Assembly (NCBI GenBank): GCA_019747705.1
Contig: JAIEQM010000072.1
Location: 1-34,670, forward strand
Direction: 5' to 3'
Source of the DNA: Chitinophagaceae bacterium
GTDB taxonomy: Bacteria; Bacteroidota; Bacteroidia; Chitinophagales; Chitinophagaceae
DNA length: 34,670 nucleotides
Both the position numbers and the translations under genes were made by a program. The notes under the pieces were generated by a model. That model saw nothing but the letters and a program-made list of their open reading frames with translations, was not told the origin of the DNA and did not search any database. Shown in pieces: positions 16,202 through 24,952 of the stretch. Each line of letters starts with the position of its first letter. Position 1 is the first letter of the stretch.

Positions 16202-17005
16202 TTAAAATGTAAAATGCTTTACTGCACCGTTTTGGAGTATATACAAATGGCCGGGCAGGATAACGGTCTTCTGCCTGTCAGCAATTGCAGATGGTAAAGC
16301 CATTCGTTTTTCAGTTAAAGTGCCGGTGGTATAGGCAACGATCATATTACTCTCCACACCAAGTACAGTTTTACCAATTACTGTTACATCGGTTAATCCT
16401 TTATAGGAAATTTTTGTTTTAAAGCTGCCGTAAATATCAAACACATAGAATCCTTTTTCCGGATCATAGAGATAAACAAAACCATCATGGTCAAAAATGG
16501 CTGTGGGTGATGGCGCTTCATCAAAAATAATGCGGAGGTCAACCGTTTCAAAAATTACGGAGCCGTTTTCACCAATGCGTTTGAGCTTGTTATTTTGCTC
16601 GTCATAAATCCAGATATTGTTATCGTAGCTCTGTGCAATAGCTTTTACCTGGAAGATGTTTTGCTTTCGCAGGTCAATGGTGTTCACCACATTCAAAAAA
16701 CGATCGAGCACAACAATGGTAGAAAAATTTTTATAGTAGAGCAATACTTTGAGCGGATTGGTAACATCCATGGAATTGAGTTTACCGTAGCGGCGCACAT
16801 CGTTAAACACACCCATACTGTCGCCCCGGGCATTAAGCTTTTTTAACTGGTTGTCTTTTGAAAGCAGGTAATAGTTACCAAGGTTGTCCACTGTAAAATC
16901 AACATACTCGCCTTCAATACTTTTGGCCGCAGTAAAGAATGATGTATCCTGTGCCCGGCTGATCACAGAAAAAAACAAAAGGAATATGGCTGAAGTAATT
17001 TTCAG
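16202..17005 (-). CDS. secreted propeller-like protein of unknown function
   Basis: The best start is CTG at 17005, overlapping the lpxH stop by 4 bp (CTGA). It gives a signal peptide MKITSAIFLLFFSVISRAQ (Leu codon read as Met); the only in-frame alternatives are TTG at 16978 and GTG at 16963, which leave almost no signal peptide. The mature protein of about 245 residues has repeated strands such as VDFTVDNLGNYYLLSKDNQLKKLNARGD, NIWIYDEQNNKLKRIGENG and GFVYLYDPEKGFYVFDIYGSF. These suggest a six-bladed beta-propeller (NHL-like), often seen in Bacteroidota exported proteins of uncertain role. It is probably co-transcribed with lpxH. Confidence 0.72.
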   Translation of the reverse strand: MKITSAIFLLFFSVISRAQDTSFFTAAKSIEGEYVDFTVDNLGNYYLLSKDNQLKKLNARGDSMGVFNDVRRYGKLNSMDVTNPLKVLLYYKNFSTIVVLDRFLNVVNTIDLRKQNIFQVKAIAQSYDNNIWIYDEQNNKLKRIGENGSVIFETVDLRIIFDEAPSPTAIFDHDGFVYLYDPEKGFYVFDIYGSFKTKISYKGLTDVTVIGKTVLGVESNMIVAYTTGTLTEKRMALPSAIADRQKTVILPGHLYILQNGAVKHFTF

Positions 17006-17760
17006 TTGCTATAGGTTTTTAATTGTAATTCATTGCCATCAAATTCTGCATAGGTATAATAACGTATCCAGTCGCCCAGATTGATATACACGCTTTTTGC
17101 ATTAAGACGATGATTAATGGGCAGATGGCGGTGCCCAAATACAAAATAATCATAAAAATTTTTCTGCAGCACTTCTTTACAGTAAATAATGAGCCATTCT
17201 TTGTCTTCGCCGAGGAAGGTTTCTTCAGTGGCGCCTGTTTGTGCACGGCTGCGGCGGCTCATATAATGGGCAACACCCATGCCTATATATGGAGGCAAAA
17301 TACCAAACAGCCACTTACAGGCCGGGTTACGGAAAATTCTTTTAAGTGTTTTATATCCATGATCACCGGGGCCTAATCCATCGCCATGGCCAATATGAAA
17401 TTTCTTTCCGTTGAATTCAAAATCTTTGGGTTCAAAATAAACAGGGATGCTGAGTTCTGTTTGAAAATAATCTTTCATCCACATATCATGATTGCCCACA
17501 AAAAAATGAATGGAGATGCCTGCATCAGTTAACTCCGCCAGTTTACCAAGTATGCGCACATAACCTTTGGGCACTACTTTGCGGTATTCATACCAAAAAT
17601 CAAATAAATCGCCCACAATAAAAATAACTGCTGCTGTTGATTTAATTTCATCAAGAAAGCGGATGATTTTTTTTTCACGGATCAGGCTTTGCTCATTGTT
17701 GGGAGCGCCCAAATGAAAATCGGAAAGGAAGTATATTTTTTTATCAGAAGAGATTTGCAT
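17002..17760 (-). CDS. lpxH: UDP-2,3-diacylglucosamine pyrophosphatase-like metallophosphoesterase
   Basis: The 252-residue enzyme has the calcineurin-like metallophosphoesterase motifs in order: FLSDFHLG (about 11-18), VGDLFDFWYEYR (about 49-60), FVGNHDMW (about 86-93), HIGHGDG (about 121-127) and FGHRH (about 209-213). The pattern with GDLFDFW and the late HGD box fits LpxH, which hydrolyses UDP-2,3-diacylglucosamine to lipid X in lipid A synthesis, at the inner face of the membrane. The extended YMSRRSRAQ insert matches this subfamily. Downstream is the propeller-like gene; hicA debris lies immediately upstream. Confidence 0.88.
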   Translation of the reverse strand: MQISSDKKIYFLSDFHLGAPNNEQSLIREKKIIRFLDEIKSTAAVIFIVGDLFDFWYEYRKVVPKGYVRILGKLAELTDAGISIHFFVGNHDMWMKDYFQTELSIPVYFEPKDFEFNGKKFHIGHGDGLGPGDHGYKTLKRIFRNPACKWLFGILPPYIGMGVAHYMSRRSRAQTGATEETFLGEDKEWLIIYCKEVLQKNFYDYFVFGHRHLPINHRLNAKSVYINLGDWIRYYTYAEFDGNELQLKTYSN

Positions 17761-17765
17761 TCGTA

Positions 17766-17974
17766 CTAAATTTCATCTTTGGAAATACCAGCCTGTTTCA
17801 ATATACTCAGAAATGTACCAATAAGAATATCCTTATTGCCATGTACAGGAACTACAACCCCTTTTCTCAGTTCAGGATGAAAATAAATATGATGGCTGCC
17901 GGTTATTCGTTTCAATATAAAACCTTTTGATTCAAGAAGCTTAGTTGTACACTACTTAACTTATTTGCAAAAAA
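17766..17974 (-). pseudogene. hicA: broken hicA toxin gene (start lost, frameshifted)
   Basis: The frame ending at TAG (17768-17766) encodes most of HicA: KLLESKGFILKRITGSHH, then IYFHPELRKGVVVPVHGNKD, then TFLSILKQAGISKDEI, with the conserved SHH that holds the catalytic His. The N-terminus KLSSV lies one frame away (17962-17948). One added base between GTA (17950-17948) and CAACT joins it as KLSSVTTKLLESKGF, the usual HicA start. No ATG, GTG or TTG precedes KLSSV in frame: TTT TTT GCA AAT follows directly after the hicB stop. Both losses point to an inactive toxin. The upstream hicB is intact. Confidence 0.72.
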
Positions 17975-18205
17975 TTATGCTGAAAGCTGCAATGAATATT
18001 CAAATGTTTCAGAATCATCCGGCACAGGTTCGCCTTCTTCCTTCAGCACTTCCACATAAGCAACAATTGCTTCTTTGGCCATTTCAATAGCATGGTCAAC
18101 TGTTTCGCCCCACGTAATACAACCGGGCAAAGCAGGCACCATAGCGGTATAATTGCCATCCTCTTCTTTGCGTAAAACAATACGGTATGTTCTGTTTTTA
18201 ACCAT
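17975..18205 (-). CDS. hicB: HicB-family antitoxin
   Basis: The 76-residue product is HicB-like: YRIVLRKEEDGNYTAMVPALPGCITWGETVDHAIEMAKEAIVAYVEVLKEEGEPVPDD. This is the partial RNase-H-like fold with PALPGC and the A..E.AI..... helix pattern. The start is taken at ATG 18205 (MVKNRTYRI); a longer open frame upstream overlaps the cyclotransferase gene and is not credible. HicB normally neutralises the HicA mRNA interferase encoded downstream and can repress the operon. Here hicA is frameshifted, so HicB appears solitary. It lacks an obvious C-terminal DNA-binding domain. Confidence 0.85.
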   Translation of the reverse strand: MVKNRTYRIVLRKEEDGNYTAMVPALPGCITWGETVDHAIEMAKEAIVAYVEVLKEEGEPVPDDSETFEYSLQLSA

Positions 18206-18215
18206 AGCTGTTGTA

Positions 18216-18644
18216 TTACAATTGATTCTTATTTTTAAAATACTCCAGTACATCGCCGCTTTCAATTACTGCTTTGCCCTCAACTGAATTGTTGTACCAG
18301 TAAATCCAGGCAACAGTTGTATTACCATCATGTTTTACATCCACTTTTTCCCTTCTGTACAAAAGTGTTTCATCAGCTTCCGGGTTCAGACCTTCATAAT
18401 CATCTAACTGGGAAATGGCCCAGTCAAAATCTTCTTCACTGTTGGCAACAAACAGTTCACCAATCAATCCATTTCCTTCATTAAAAGGAACAGCAGCCGG
18501 ATATGTTCCAAGATCATATAAGCGGCCATTCACTTTTCCATTGGCAACAAAGGTGAAATGGTTTTTAATATAATCAAATACCGGGTGCTGAAATCCACGG
18601 CGGAGTGAACCATAAACAAACAAATGTATAACGGGCGTTTCCAT
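18216..18644 (-). CDS. gamma-glutamylcyclotransferase-like (AIG2/GGCT) protein
   Basis: The 142-residue protein has the signature VYGSLRRGFQHP at the N-terminus (substrate-binding loop), GRLYDLGTYPAAVP, and LDDYEGLNP, whose Glu is the catalytic residue in the family. Family members convert gamma-glutamyl-amino acids or gamma-glutamylamines to 5-oxoproline. The exact substrate is not predictable. The hicB ATG is 10 bp downstream, so the TA locus rides on the same transcript or was inserted after this gene. Confidence 0.85.
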   Translation of the reverse strand: METPVIHLFVYGSLRRGFQHPVFDYIKNHFTFVANGKVNGRLYDLGTYPAAVPFNEGNGLIGELFVANSEEDFDWAISQLDDYEGLNPEADETLLYRREKVDVKHDGNTTVAWIYWYNNSVEGKAVIESGDVLEYFKNKNQL

Positions 18645-18775
18645 GTGCTAAAGATACAATCAAAACAGCAGCAGTGAAAGCGGCTGTTTAATTTATTGCA
18701 GATAAAAACCCGGTCTGCTTCAACCTTATGAATTATTCATTAGTTACATGCCAGTAAGGAAAAAACGAACTGCTG

Positions 18776-19423
18776 TTAGATTGATGAAGGTGTTTCAATT
18801 AAAAACACGAACACTTCTTTGGGGCCATGCACACCCACTACCAGGGTTTTCTCAATATCAGCCGTGCGGCTGGGGCCGGTAGCAAGTGTAATAAAAGAAG
18901 GAAGGCCTGAGCTATAGCGTTCTTTCAACTGCACCAATGCATCTTTAATATCATATACCAATTGATGAGTGAAGGCAATACAGATGTGTACAGGGGCATA
19001 CACACTGGCTGTGCGGCCACTTTCGTATGCACTGCTGAGAAGAATACTTCCGGTACGGCTCACCAATACCTCACAACTGGTGATGGCAGCATCGCTGTCA
19101 GAAAGCTGTTCGTGAAACGGCAGCAGAAATGAAAAACCAGTTAATAAGCTTTTGAGATCTTTTTCCTTGCAAACAATCTTATTCCAGCCACGGCCCTGTA
19201 TCAATTCGTTTAAATGCGTAATGGCCTCTTTTGCATCAGCACAATAAACAAACCGGCCCTGCAGTTGTGTAAACTCCTGTGCAAACTGCACGGCCATATC
19301 ATCCACCGGCGGCTGAAACACACTGTTGTTTCCTTCACTTTGAGGAAAAGGAACAGGCACCGGGTGACTCAGTGCCTGTCTTATTTTTTTTAGAATGTTT
19401 TCTTTTGAAGGAGAAACGCTCAT
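18776..19423 (-). CDS. lutC: LutC/YkgG-type LUD-domain protein
   Basis: The 215-residue protein fits the LUD domain: N-terminal KENILKKIRQAL, a core with ADAKEAITHLNELI, SDSDAAITSCEVLVSRTGSILLSSAYESGRTASVYAPVHICI, and the C-terminal LATGPSRTADIEKTLVVGVHGPKEVFVFL. The GPSRTADIE motif is the family hallmark. In other bacteria LutABC oxidises lactate, but no lutA or lutB is seen here. In Bacteroidota this single gene often follows ftsH, as here, starting 2 bp after its stop; its role there is unknown. Confidence 0.88.
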   Translation of the reverse strand: MSVSPSKENILKKIRQALSHPVPVPFPQSEGNNSVFQPPVDDMAVQFAQEFTQLQGRFVYCADAKEAITHLNELIQGRGWNKIVCKEKDLKSLLTGFSFLLPFHEQLSDSDAAITSCEVLVSRTGSILLSSAYESGRTASVYAPVHICIAFTHQLVYDIKDALVQLKERYSSGLPSFITLATGPSRTADIEKTLVVGVHGPKEVFVFLIETPSSI

Positions 19424-19425
19424 GA

Positions 19426-21465
19426 TCAGGTTGTTGGATTCAAAGCGTGCCCGTCTTTATCCACATTGGCCGCATGCATTACCGGCACATTATCTGCATC
19501 CAGCAATTTCTTATGTTCAAACGGTCGTTTACCAATTAATGCCTCCACATCGCTCTGAAAGAGTACTTCTTTTTCAAGCAAAGCTTTTGCCAGTTTATCT
19601 ACATCTTCTCTCTTTTCGTTGAGCAATGCTTTTGTTCTTTCATAAGCAGCATCAATGAGTTTGCGCACTTCATTATCAATCATCTCTGCCGTTTTTTCGC
19701 TGTACGGTTTGGTAAATGTTTGATCCTGGTTGGGATCGTAATAACTGATATTTCCCAGTTGATCATTCATACCATATACCGTAATCATGGAGTAAGCAAT
19801 TTTGGTGATCTGCTGCAAATCGTTACTGGCGCCGGTTGAAATTTTTCCGAAGAAAATATCTTCACTGGCCCTTCCGCCAAGGGTCATGCAGATCTGATCA
19901 TTTAACTGCTCAATATTATACAGGTATTGTTCTTTGGGTGTGTATTGTGCATAGCCCAATGCCGCTGTGCCTCTTGGCACAATAGTTACTTTGAGCAAAG
20001 GATAAGCATGCTCCAGGTACCATCCGCAAATAGCATGGCCGGCTTCATGATAGGCAATGATTTCTTTTTCTTCGGGGCTGATGAGTTTGTTTTTCTTTTC
20101 CAAGCCACCAATTACCCTGTCAATGGCATCCTGGAAATCACTCATATCCACTGCACTCTTTCCTTTACGTGCTGCAATTAATGCAGCTTCATTACATACA
20201 TTGGCAATATCAGCGCCTGCAAAGCCGGGAGTTTGTTCAGCCAGTTTATGAATATCCAGCGTTTCAGAAATTTTAATCGGCTTCAAATGTACTTTAAAGA
20301 TTTGCTCACGGCCTGTAACATCAGGACGGTCAATAGATATCTGACGGTCAAAACGTCCGGGGCGTAACAAGGCTGTATCCAGCACATCGGGCCGGTTGGT
20401 AGCTGCAAGAATGATGATGCCTGTATCGCCACCAAAACCATCCATTTCCACCAGTAACTGGTTCAATGTATTTTCACGTTCATCATTACTTACAATAGCA
20501 TTTCTTCCACGTGCACGGCCAATAGCATCAATTTCATCAATAAAAATAATACAGGGCGCTTTTTCTCTTGCCTGTTTAAACAAATCTCTCACACGGCTGG
20601 CGCCCACGCCTACAAACATCTCCACGAAATCAGAACCACTGATGCTGAAAAAAGGCACCTGTGCTTCACCGGCCATTGCTTTTGCCAGCAATGTTTTACC
20701 GGTACCGGGAGGACCAATCAACAATGCGCCTTTTGGAATTTTACCGCCGAGTGCTGTATATTTTTTGGGGTTCTTTAAAAAGTCAACAATCTCCATCACT
20801 TCCACTTTCGCTTCATCTAAGCCAGCCACATCCTGAAAGGTTACATTTACTTTGGTTCCTTTTTCAAAGAGCTGTGCTTTTGATTTTCCGATATTGAAGA
20901 TACCGCCTCCGCCTGGCCCTGCACCGCCACCTGCATTCATCTTACGCATGAGCAGCACCCATAAACCAATTAATACCAGTACCGGCAACAGGAAACTGAT
21001 CATGGGGCTTAACCAGTTTTCTTCTGTATCATATTTTCCCGAAGGCCGGCCAATAGAAGGCGTTTGTTCAATCATTTTCTGAATACGCTCATCAAAGGTT
21101 TTATAATCAGCAACTGTAAACTGAAAATGCGGTCCTTTATTTTCATCAATTTTCTGACCCGTGGCTTTATCTTTTACCAATGCTGCAATTGCAGGGTCTG
21201 CAAATGCTGAAGGCTTTAAGGTAACTCTTACTAAATCTTTATTTTTAATGATTACATAGTTGCTTATATATCCTTTACGCAGCATACTGTCTTCAAATAC
21301 ACGGTAAGTTGTTGGTATGGCATCGGGGGTAAACCCACGGTAAAATTGCAACCCAATCAGCACCGCTGCTATTAATGCATATACCCAGTAAATATTAAAC
21401 TTAACTGTTTTACGTGGTTCTTTACCGCCGCCGCTGTTCTCTGTGTTGTTATCCTGCAAACTCAT
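19426..21465 (-). CDS. ftsH: ATP-dependent zinc metalloprotease FtsH
   Basis: The 679-residue protein has two membrane segments (about 26-41 and 154-174) around a periplasmic domain, a Gly-rich linker, then the AAA+ module. The Walker A is GPPGTGKT (251-258), Walker B IIFIDEID (306-313), followed by the second region of homology ending RPGRFDR. The zinc-peptidase site is HEAGH (473-477), with Asp in ASED as a likely third ligand. FtsH is a membrane-bound hexamer degrading unfolded and regulatory proteins. It sits in a co-directional group rsfS, ftsH, lutC; upstream spacing is 82 bp and a promoter within it cannot be excluded. Confidence 0.97.
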   Translation of the reverse strand: MSLQDNNTENSGGGKEPRKTVKFNIYWVYALIAAVLIGLQFYRGFTPDAIPTTYRVFEDSMLRKGYISNYVIIKNKDLVRVTLKPSAFADPAIAALVKDKATGQKIDENKGPHFQFTVADYKTFDERIQKMIEQTPSIGRPSGKYDTEENWLSPMISFLLPVLVLIGLWVLLMRKMNAGGGAGPGGGGIFNIGKSKAQLFEKGTKVNVTFQDVAGLDEAKVEVMEIVDFLKNPKKYTALGGKIPKGALLIGPPGTGKTLLAKAMAGEAQVPFFSISGSDFVEMFVGVGASRVRDLFKQAREKAPCIIFIDEIDAIGRARGRNAIVSNDERENTLNQLLVEMDGFGGDTGIIILAATNRPDVLDTALLRPGRFDRQISIDRPDVTGREQIFKVHLKPIKISETLDIHKLAEQTPGFAGADIANVCNEAALIAARKGKSAVDMSDFQDAIDRVIGGLEKKNKLISPEEKEIIAYHEAGHAICGWYLEHAYPLLKVTIVPRGTAALGYAQYTPKEQYLYNIEQLNDQICMTLGGRASEDIFFGKISTGASNDLQQITKIAYSMITVYGMNDQLGNISYYDPNQDQTFTKPYSEKTAEMIDNEVRKLIDAAYERTKALLNEKREDVDKLAKALLEKEVLFQSDVEALIGKRPFEHKKLLDADNVPVMHAANVDKDGHALNPTT

Positions 21466-21547
21466 TTTTTTCTTTTTGCTTCCTGTGAAGGATTTGATGG
21501 TTATTTATACAATATAACAGGTAAAAAGTTGCACCTGTATTAAAAAA

Positions 21548-21955
21548 TTAAGAATGTTCCTGTTGCTCTGCATCGCTCCACATTTCTTCAAGCCTGTAAA
21601 ATTTTCTTGTTTCCGGCTGAAAGACATGCACCACAATATTTACATAATCTACCAGCACCCACTGCAATGCATTCATTCCCTCATGCCGGTAAGGGGTTTC
21701 CAGGCACAATTCTTTTACCCTGTGCTCCACATTATCTGCAATGGCCCGTACCTGTGTGGTGCTGCTTGCCTGGCAGATAATAAAAAAATCTGCAACAGCT
21801 TCAGGTATCTTTCTCAAATCAAGGCTCACAATTTCTTCAGCCTTTTTTTCCTGCACGGCCTGCAGAATTACTTTAAACAGTTTGCTGTTTCGGTTAATAC
21901 GGGAAATTGCTTTGGAAGTTTTCTTTGATGCACCAAGAAGGGATATCGTACTCAA
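21548..21955 (-). CDS. rsfS: ribosomal silencing factor RsfS
   Basis: The 135-residue product carries the RsfS/Iojap core: LFKVILQAVQEKKAEEIVSLDLRKIPEAVADFFIICQASSTTQVRAIADNVEHRVKE, then HEGMNALQWVLVDYVNIVVHVFQPETRKFYRLEEMWSDA. The WVLVDY...VHVF strand and YRLE-W ending are diagnostic. It binds ribosomal protein L14 and blocks subunit joining under nutrient limitation. It heads the minus-strand cluster with ftsH, divergent from birA across a 93-bp gap that must contain both promoters. Confidence 0.93.
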   Translation of the reverse strand: MSTISLLGASKKTSKAISRINRNSKLFKVILQAVQEKKAEEIVSLDLRKIPEAVADFFIICQASSTTQVRAIADNVEHRVKELCLETPYRHEGMNALQWVLVDYVNIVVHVFQPETRKFYRLEEMWSDAEQQEHS

Positions 21956-22048
21956 ATGCCTTTTATTTTTTGAATGAATTGTGTTGTGTGCTTCAACGGG
22001 TGAAGCATTTTGTTTTTACTTTGTCAAAAATAAATAAAGTTCCCTAAC

Positions 22049-22813
22049 ATGACCGCTAAAAAAAACCTGTTTCCGCTGATTGAACTGGATGAGGTGGAAA
22101 GTACCAACAACTATGCCATGGGATGGGTAAGGGGCATATCCCTGCCAAACGGGCATAAAGCTGTTACAAACGGTATGGCTGTTCTTGCGTATCATCAAAC
22201 AGCAGGCAAAGGGCAAAGGGGGAAAAGCTGGCAAAGCCCGCCGGGTGAAAGCATGAGTTTAAGTATTGTATTAAAAGCTGATTTTTTACGCACTTCACAC
22301 GCTTTTTCCCTGCTGGCTGCTGTAACAGTTGCTGCAGCAAAGGTGCTGGAAACTTTTGCTGGTGATGCTATTGCCATTAAATGGCCCAATGATTTGTACT
22401 GGAACAACAGAAAGGCCGGTGGCATTTTAATTGAAAGCACGCTAAAAACCGATCATTATAGTTGGGTGGTGGCGGGTATCGGCATCAATGTAAAACAAAA
22501 AATTTTCCCGGCTGATCTTCAAAACCCCGTTTCATTAAAGCAAATAACTGGAAGGGATATGGATATAAAAGAGCTGGCCATTGGTATTCAGGGTGCTGTA
22601 ACTGAAGCAATATCTTCACTCAAAACCAATACCTCGTTTTTTTTTGACGATTATAATGCAAGACTTTTCAAAAAAAACGAAACGGTGAAATTAAAAAAAG
22701 GTAACAGGGTTTTTGATGCATTGATAAAAGGGGTAAACAAACAGGGGCAATTAGTAACTGGTGAAAACGGTGACTCTTGTTTTGATTTTGGCGAAGTGGA
22801 GTGGAAATTATAA
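22049..22813 (+). CDS. birA: biotin--[acetyl-CoA-carboxylase] ligase
   Basis: The 254-residue product has the class I biotin ligase motifs: ELDEVESTNNYA at the start, QTAGKGQRGKSWQSPPG (the biotinyl-AMP loop, GRGRRGR-W type), LSIVLK, IKWPNDLYWNNRKAGGILIES, and GIGINV. A C-terminal SH3-like part follows (GNRVFDALIKGVNKQGQLV...FGEVEW). There is no N-terminal helix-turn-helix, so this is the non-repressor type. It attaches biotin to acetyl-CoA carboxylase and other carboxylases. It is divergent from rsfS, an arrangement I recall from other Bacteroidota. Confidence 0.95.
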   Translation: MTAKKNLFPLIELDEVESTNNYAMGWVRGISLPNGHKAVTNGMAVLAYHQTAGKGQRGKSWQSPPGESMSLSIVLKADFLRTSHAFSLLAAVTVAAAKVLETFAGDAIAIKWPNDLYWNNRKAGGILIESTLKTDHYSWVVAGIGINVKQKIFPADLQNPVSLKQITGRDMDIKELAIGIQGAVTEAISSLKTNTSFFFDDYNARLFKKNETVKLKKGNRVFDALIKGVNKQGQLVTGENGDSCFDFGEVEWKL

Positions 22814-22887
22814 AAGTAGCATTTAACAGCATAAATAATTTTTCATTTCTTTAATTCCCTCCTTCTTTTTACTCTCACAGCAGCCCT

Positions 22888-22896
22888 TACCTTTGC
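22888..22896 (+). promoter_or_regulatory. -7 box of the isocitrate dehydrogenase gene
   Basis: TACCTTTGC, an exact Bacteroidota -7 match, lies 77 bp before the ATG at 22974, implying a leader of about 70 nt. No structure is obvious in the leader. Confidence 0.65.
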
Positions 22897-22973
22897 GGCC
22901 TGCTGAACAATTCAGCCCGGTTCTTATTATAGTAAGAGTAAAAAATCAATAAACATCATCAACAACATATAAT

Positions 22974-24428
22974 ATGACAAAGATTGCAGTAGCCAAGGGC
23001 GATGGAATTGGCCCCGAAATTATGGATGCCGTACTCAGTATTTTTAATGCGGCCCATCTTCCGCTGGAATATGAAACTGTGGAAATGGGCAAATGGGTGT
23101 TTGATAAAGGTTTCAGCAATGGAATGACCCCAGAAGCACAGGCCACCATTGAACGTCTCGGCATTTTATTTAAAGGCCCTATGGAAACACCCAAGGGCAA
23201 GGGAGTAAAAAGTGTAAACGTTACTGCACGTAAAACCTGGAATACCTACGCCAACAAAAGAACGTTTCAAACATTGCATGGCGTGGACACCGTGTTTTCA
23301 AAAGCCGGTATTCCCATTGATATTACCATTGTTCGTGAAAATATTGAAGATACCTACGGGGGCATTGAACATATGCTCACGCATGATGTGGCGCTGAGCC
23401 GCCGGTTTATTACCCGCCCGGGAAGTATGCAGGTAATTAAATATGCATTTGAAATGGCGAAAAAGAAAGGGGCCAGAAGAATTACCTGCGGCCACAAAGC
23501 CAATATCATGAAAATTACAGATGGCTTATTCCTGGAAGTGTTTTATGAAGTGGCGAAAGAATATCCTGATTTAAAAGCTGATGATGTGATTGTTGATGAT
23601 TTATGTATGAAGATGGTGAGCCGCCCGGATTTATTTGATGTGGTGGTATTAACCAACCTGCAGGGTGATATTGTTAGCGACCTGTGTGCAGGACTGGTGG
23701 GCGGACTGGGTTTTGCACCCAGCGCCAATATTGGCGACCATATCTGCATATTTGAAGCAGTACATGGTACAGCGCCTGATATTGCAGGAAAAAACATTGC
23801 TAACCCCACTGCATTATTGCTGAGCGGATTTGGTATGCTGCGCCATTTGGGTTTAATGGAAAAAGCAGCCATGATAGAAAACGCATTGCTTTATACTTTG
23901 GAAAGCGGTATTCATACAGGCGATTTTGGCACAAGAGGCACAACAGCAGTAAATACAACTGAATTTGCCAATGCTATCATCAGCAATTTCGGAAAATTAC
24001 CTGTTCATAATCCAAGGCCAATGCTGGAAGATAAACCCGCCACCCCAACTGCATTTAAGCTGGAAAAAAACCCGCTTATTATGAGTAAGGAACTGGAAAA
24101 CGAAGTAATTGTGGGTGTTGATTTGTTTATTGAAAGTTTTGAGCAGCCCAAAGATGTGGCTGAAAAATTATTGAAACATACCGGCGATTTGTTTAAACTG
24201 GTAACCATCAGCAACCGTGGCACACAGGTGTGGCCTAAAGGAAGCATTTTTACCAACCTGGTAAACCAGTACCGTTGCCGTTTTGAAAGTATTGAAGAAA
24301 TGCCGGTTACACAAGTTGATATTTTGGAGTTGTATAAACGTGTGATGACTGATTTTAAAATTTGCTCCACCGAATTGTTGAATATGTGGGGCGGTAAGAA
24401 AGCCTACAGTTTGGCACAGGGGCAATAA
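22974..24428 (+). CDS. NADP-dependent isocitrate dehydrogenase (long, Thermus-like type)
   Basis: The 484-residue enzyme begins TKIAVAKGDGIGPEIMDAV, the decarboxylating dehydrogenase start. It has an NVTARKTWNTYANKR substrate-binding segment, IVRENIEDTYGGIEH, then CGHKANIMKITDGLF, VDDLCMKMVSRPDLFDVVVLTNLQGDIVSDLCAGLVGGLGFAPSANIG (metal-binding Asp residues) and FEAVHGTAPDIAGKNIANP (cofactor loop). A C-terminal domain of about 140 residues after NFGKLP, with VGVDLFIES...NRGTQVWPKGS, is found in Thermus-type and Bacteroidota IDH. It oxidises isocitrate to 2-oxoglutarate in the TCA cycle. The gene is monocistronic, with a leader promoter and tandem terminators. Confidence 0.9.
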   Translation: MTKIAVAKGDGIGPEIMDAVLSIFNAAHLPLEYETVEMGKWVFDKGFSNGMTPEAQATIERLGILFKGPMETPKGKGVKSVNVTARKTWNTYANKRTFQTLHGVDTVFSKAGIPIDITIVRENIEDTYGGIEHMLTHDVALSRRFITRPGSMQVIKYAFEMAKKKGARRITCGHKANIMKITDGLFLEVFYEVAKEYPDLKADDVIVDDLCMKMVSRPDLFDVVVLTNLQGDIVSDLCAGLVGGLGFAPSANIGDHICIFEAVHGTAPDIAGKNIANPTALLLSGFGMLRHLGLMEKAAMIENALLYTLESGIHTGDFGTRGTTAVNTTEFANAIISNFGKLPVHNPRPMLEDKPATPTAFKLEKNPLIMSKELENEVIVGVDLFIESFEQPKDVAEKLLKHTGDLFKLVTISNRGTQVWPKGSIFTNLVNQYRCRFESIEEMPVTQVDILELYKRVMTDFKICSTELLNMWGGKKAYSLAQGQ

Positions 24429-24431
24429 AGC

Positions 24432-24487
24432 AATTGCAGCGCCGCAATTTTTTAATAAACAGGGTTTTCTAAAAACCCTGTTTTTAA
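24432..24487 (+). terminator. tandem terminators after isocitrate dehydrogenase
   Basis: The first hairpin is AATTGC (24432-24437) with GCAATT (24444-24449) and a T-run to 24452. The second is AACAGGGTTTT (24458-24468) pairing with AAAACCCTGTT (24472-24482), followed by T (to 24485). The second is the stronger. Confidence 0.85.
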
Positions 24488-24504
24488 TTTGTACCAATAC
24501 TGAT

Positions 24505-24794
24505 ACTGCGTTATTTTACAATATAAAGCTGCTGCTTTAAAGAATGAAGGAGACAAGCACTCATAAACTGGTAAGGGTTAGCACCTAAATGAAAATATTT
24601 GCTTTTGTTAAAAGTGAAAATGAAAACAGCCCATCCTATATTCACCAAACAAATTCAATACCATTGAAGTTTGACCAAAGAACCAAACAGTACTAAATCC
24701 AAATCCTGAAGAAAAACCGGTGAAATCCTGAAACCAAAGAAAAAACCAAAATCCGTTCTACGAAAACAGAAATTACCAAAGAACCGGAAATTAT
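24505..24794 (+). other. unassigned stretch with a repeated CCAAAG motif and a possible 35-codon ORF
   Basis: The gap 24429-24952 is over 500 bp without a recognised gene. Between the idh terminators and the hairpin at 24795 there is A/C-rich sequence with ACCAAAGAA occurring three times (around 24674, 24730 and 24773) and AAATCCTGAA twice (around 24705 and 24723). An ATG at 24589 opens 35 codons ending TAA at 24694 (MKIFAFVKSENENSPSYIHQ, then a short tail). I recognise no homology and no strong Shine-Dalgarno site. It could be a decayed gene, a small RNA or nothing. Confidence 0.3.
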
Positions 24795-24818
24795 TAAGCC
24801 CCGCACATGCGGGGCTTA
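24795..24818 (+). terminator. orphan GC-rich hairpin terminator
   Basis: TAAGCCCCGC (24795-24804) pairs perfectly with GCGGGGCTTA (24809-24818) around loop ACAT, followed on the plus strand by GCTTTTAATTT. On the minus strand the downstream tail (AATAATTT) is less U-rich. No plus-strand gene is recognised upstream since the idh terminators at 24487. It could also end the minus-strand cytochrome-like genes. Confidence 0.7.
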
Positions 24819-24900
24819 GCTTTTAATTTATAGGTGCGCTTTTTATACCAAATAATAAAACAACTTAGTTTTTAAAAAAAGTTAGACCTCAGGTCTTGTA

Positions 24901-24951
24901 TAATGCCGCTCAATACAGGTTCAAACTAAAATAAATGTCCATGCGGCATTA
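24901..24951. repeat. 9-bp inverted repeat just beyond the cytochrome-like gene stop
   Basis: TAATGCCGC (24901-24909) and GCGGCATTA (24943-24951) are perfect inverted copies 33 bp apart, right after the stop codon of the minus-strand gene at 24953. The tail is not U-rich. It may be a 3'-end structure or the trace of an element. Confidence 0.35.
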
Positions 24952-24952
24952 A

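Noticed and set aside
17975..18265. Longer HicB frame starting at 18265
   Set aside because: Its first 20 codons overlap the cyclotransferase gene; ATG at 18205 matches the family start.
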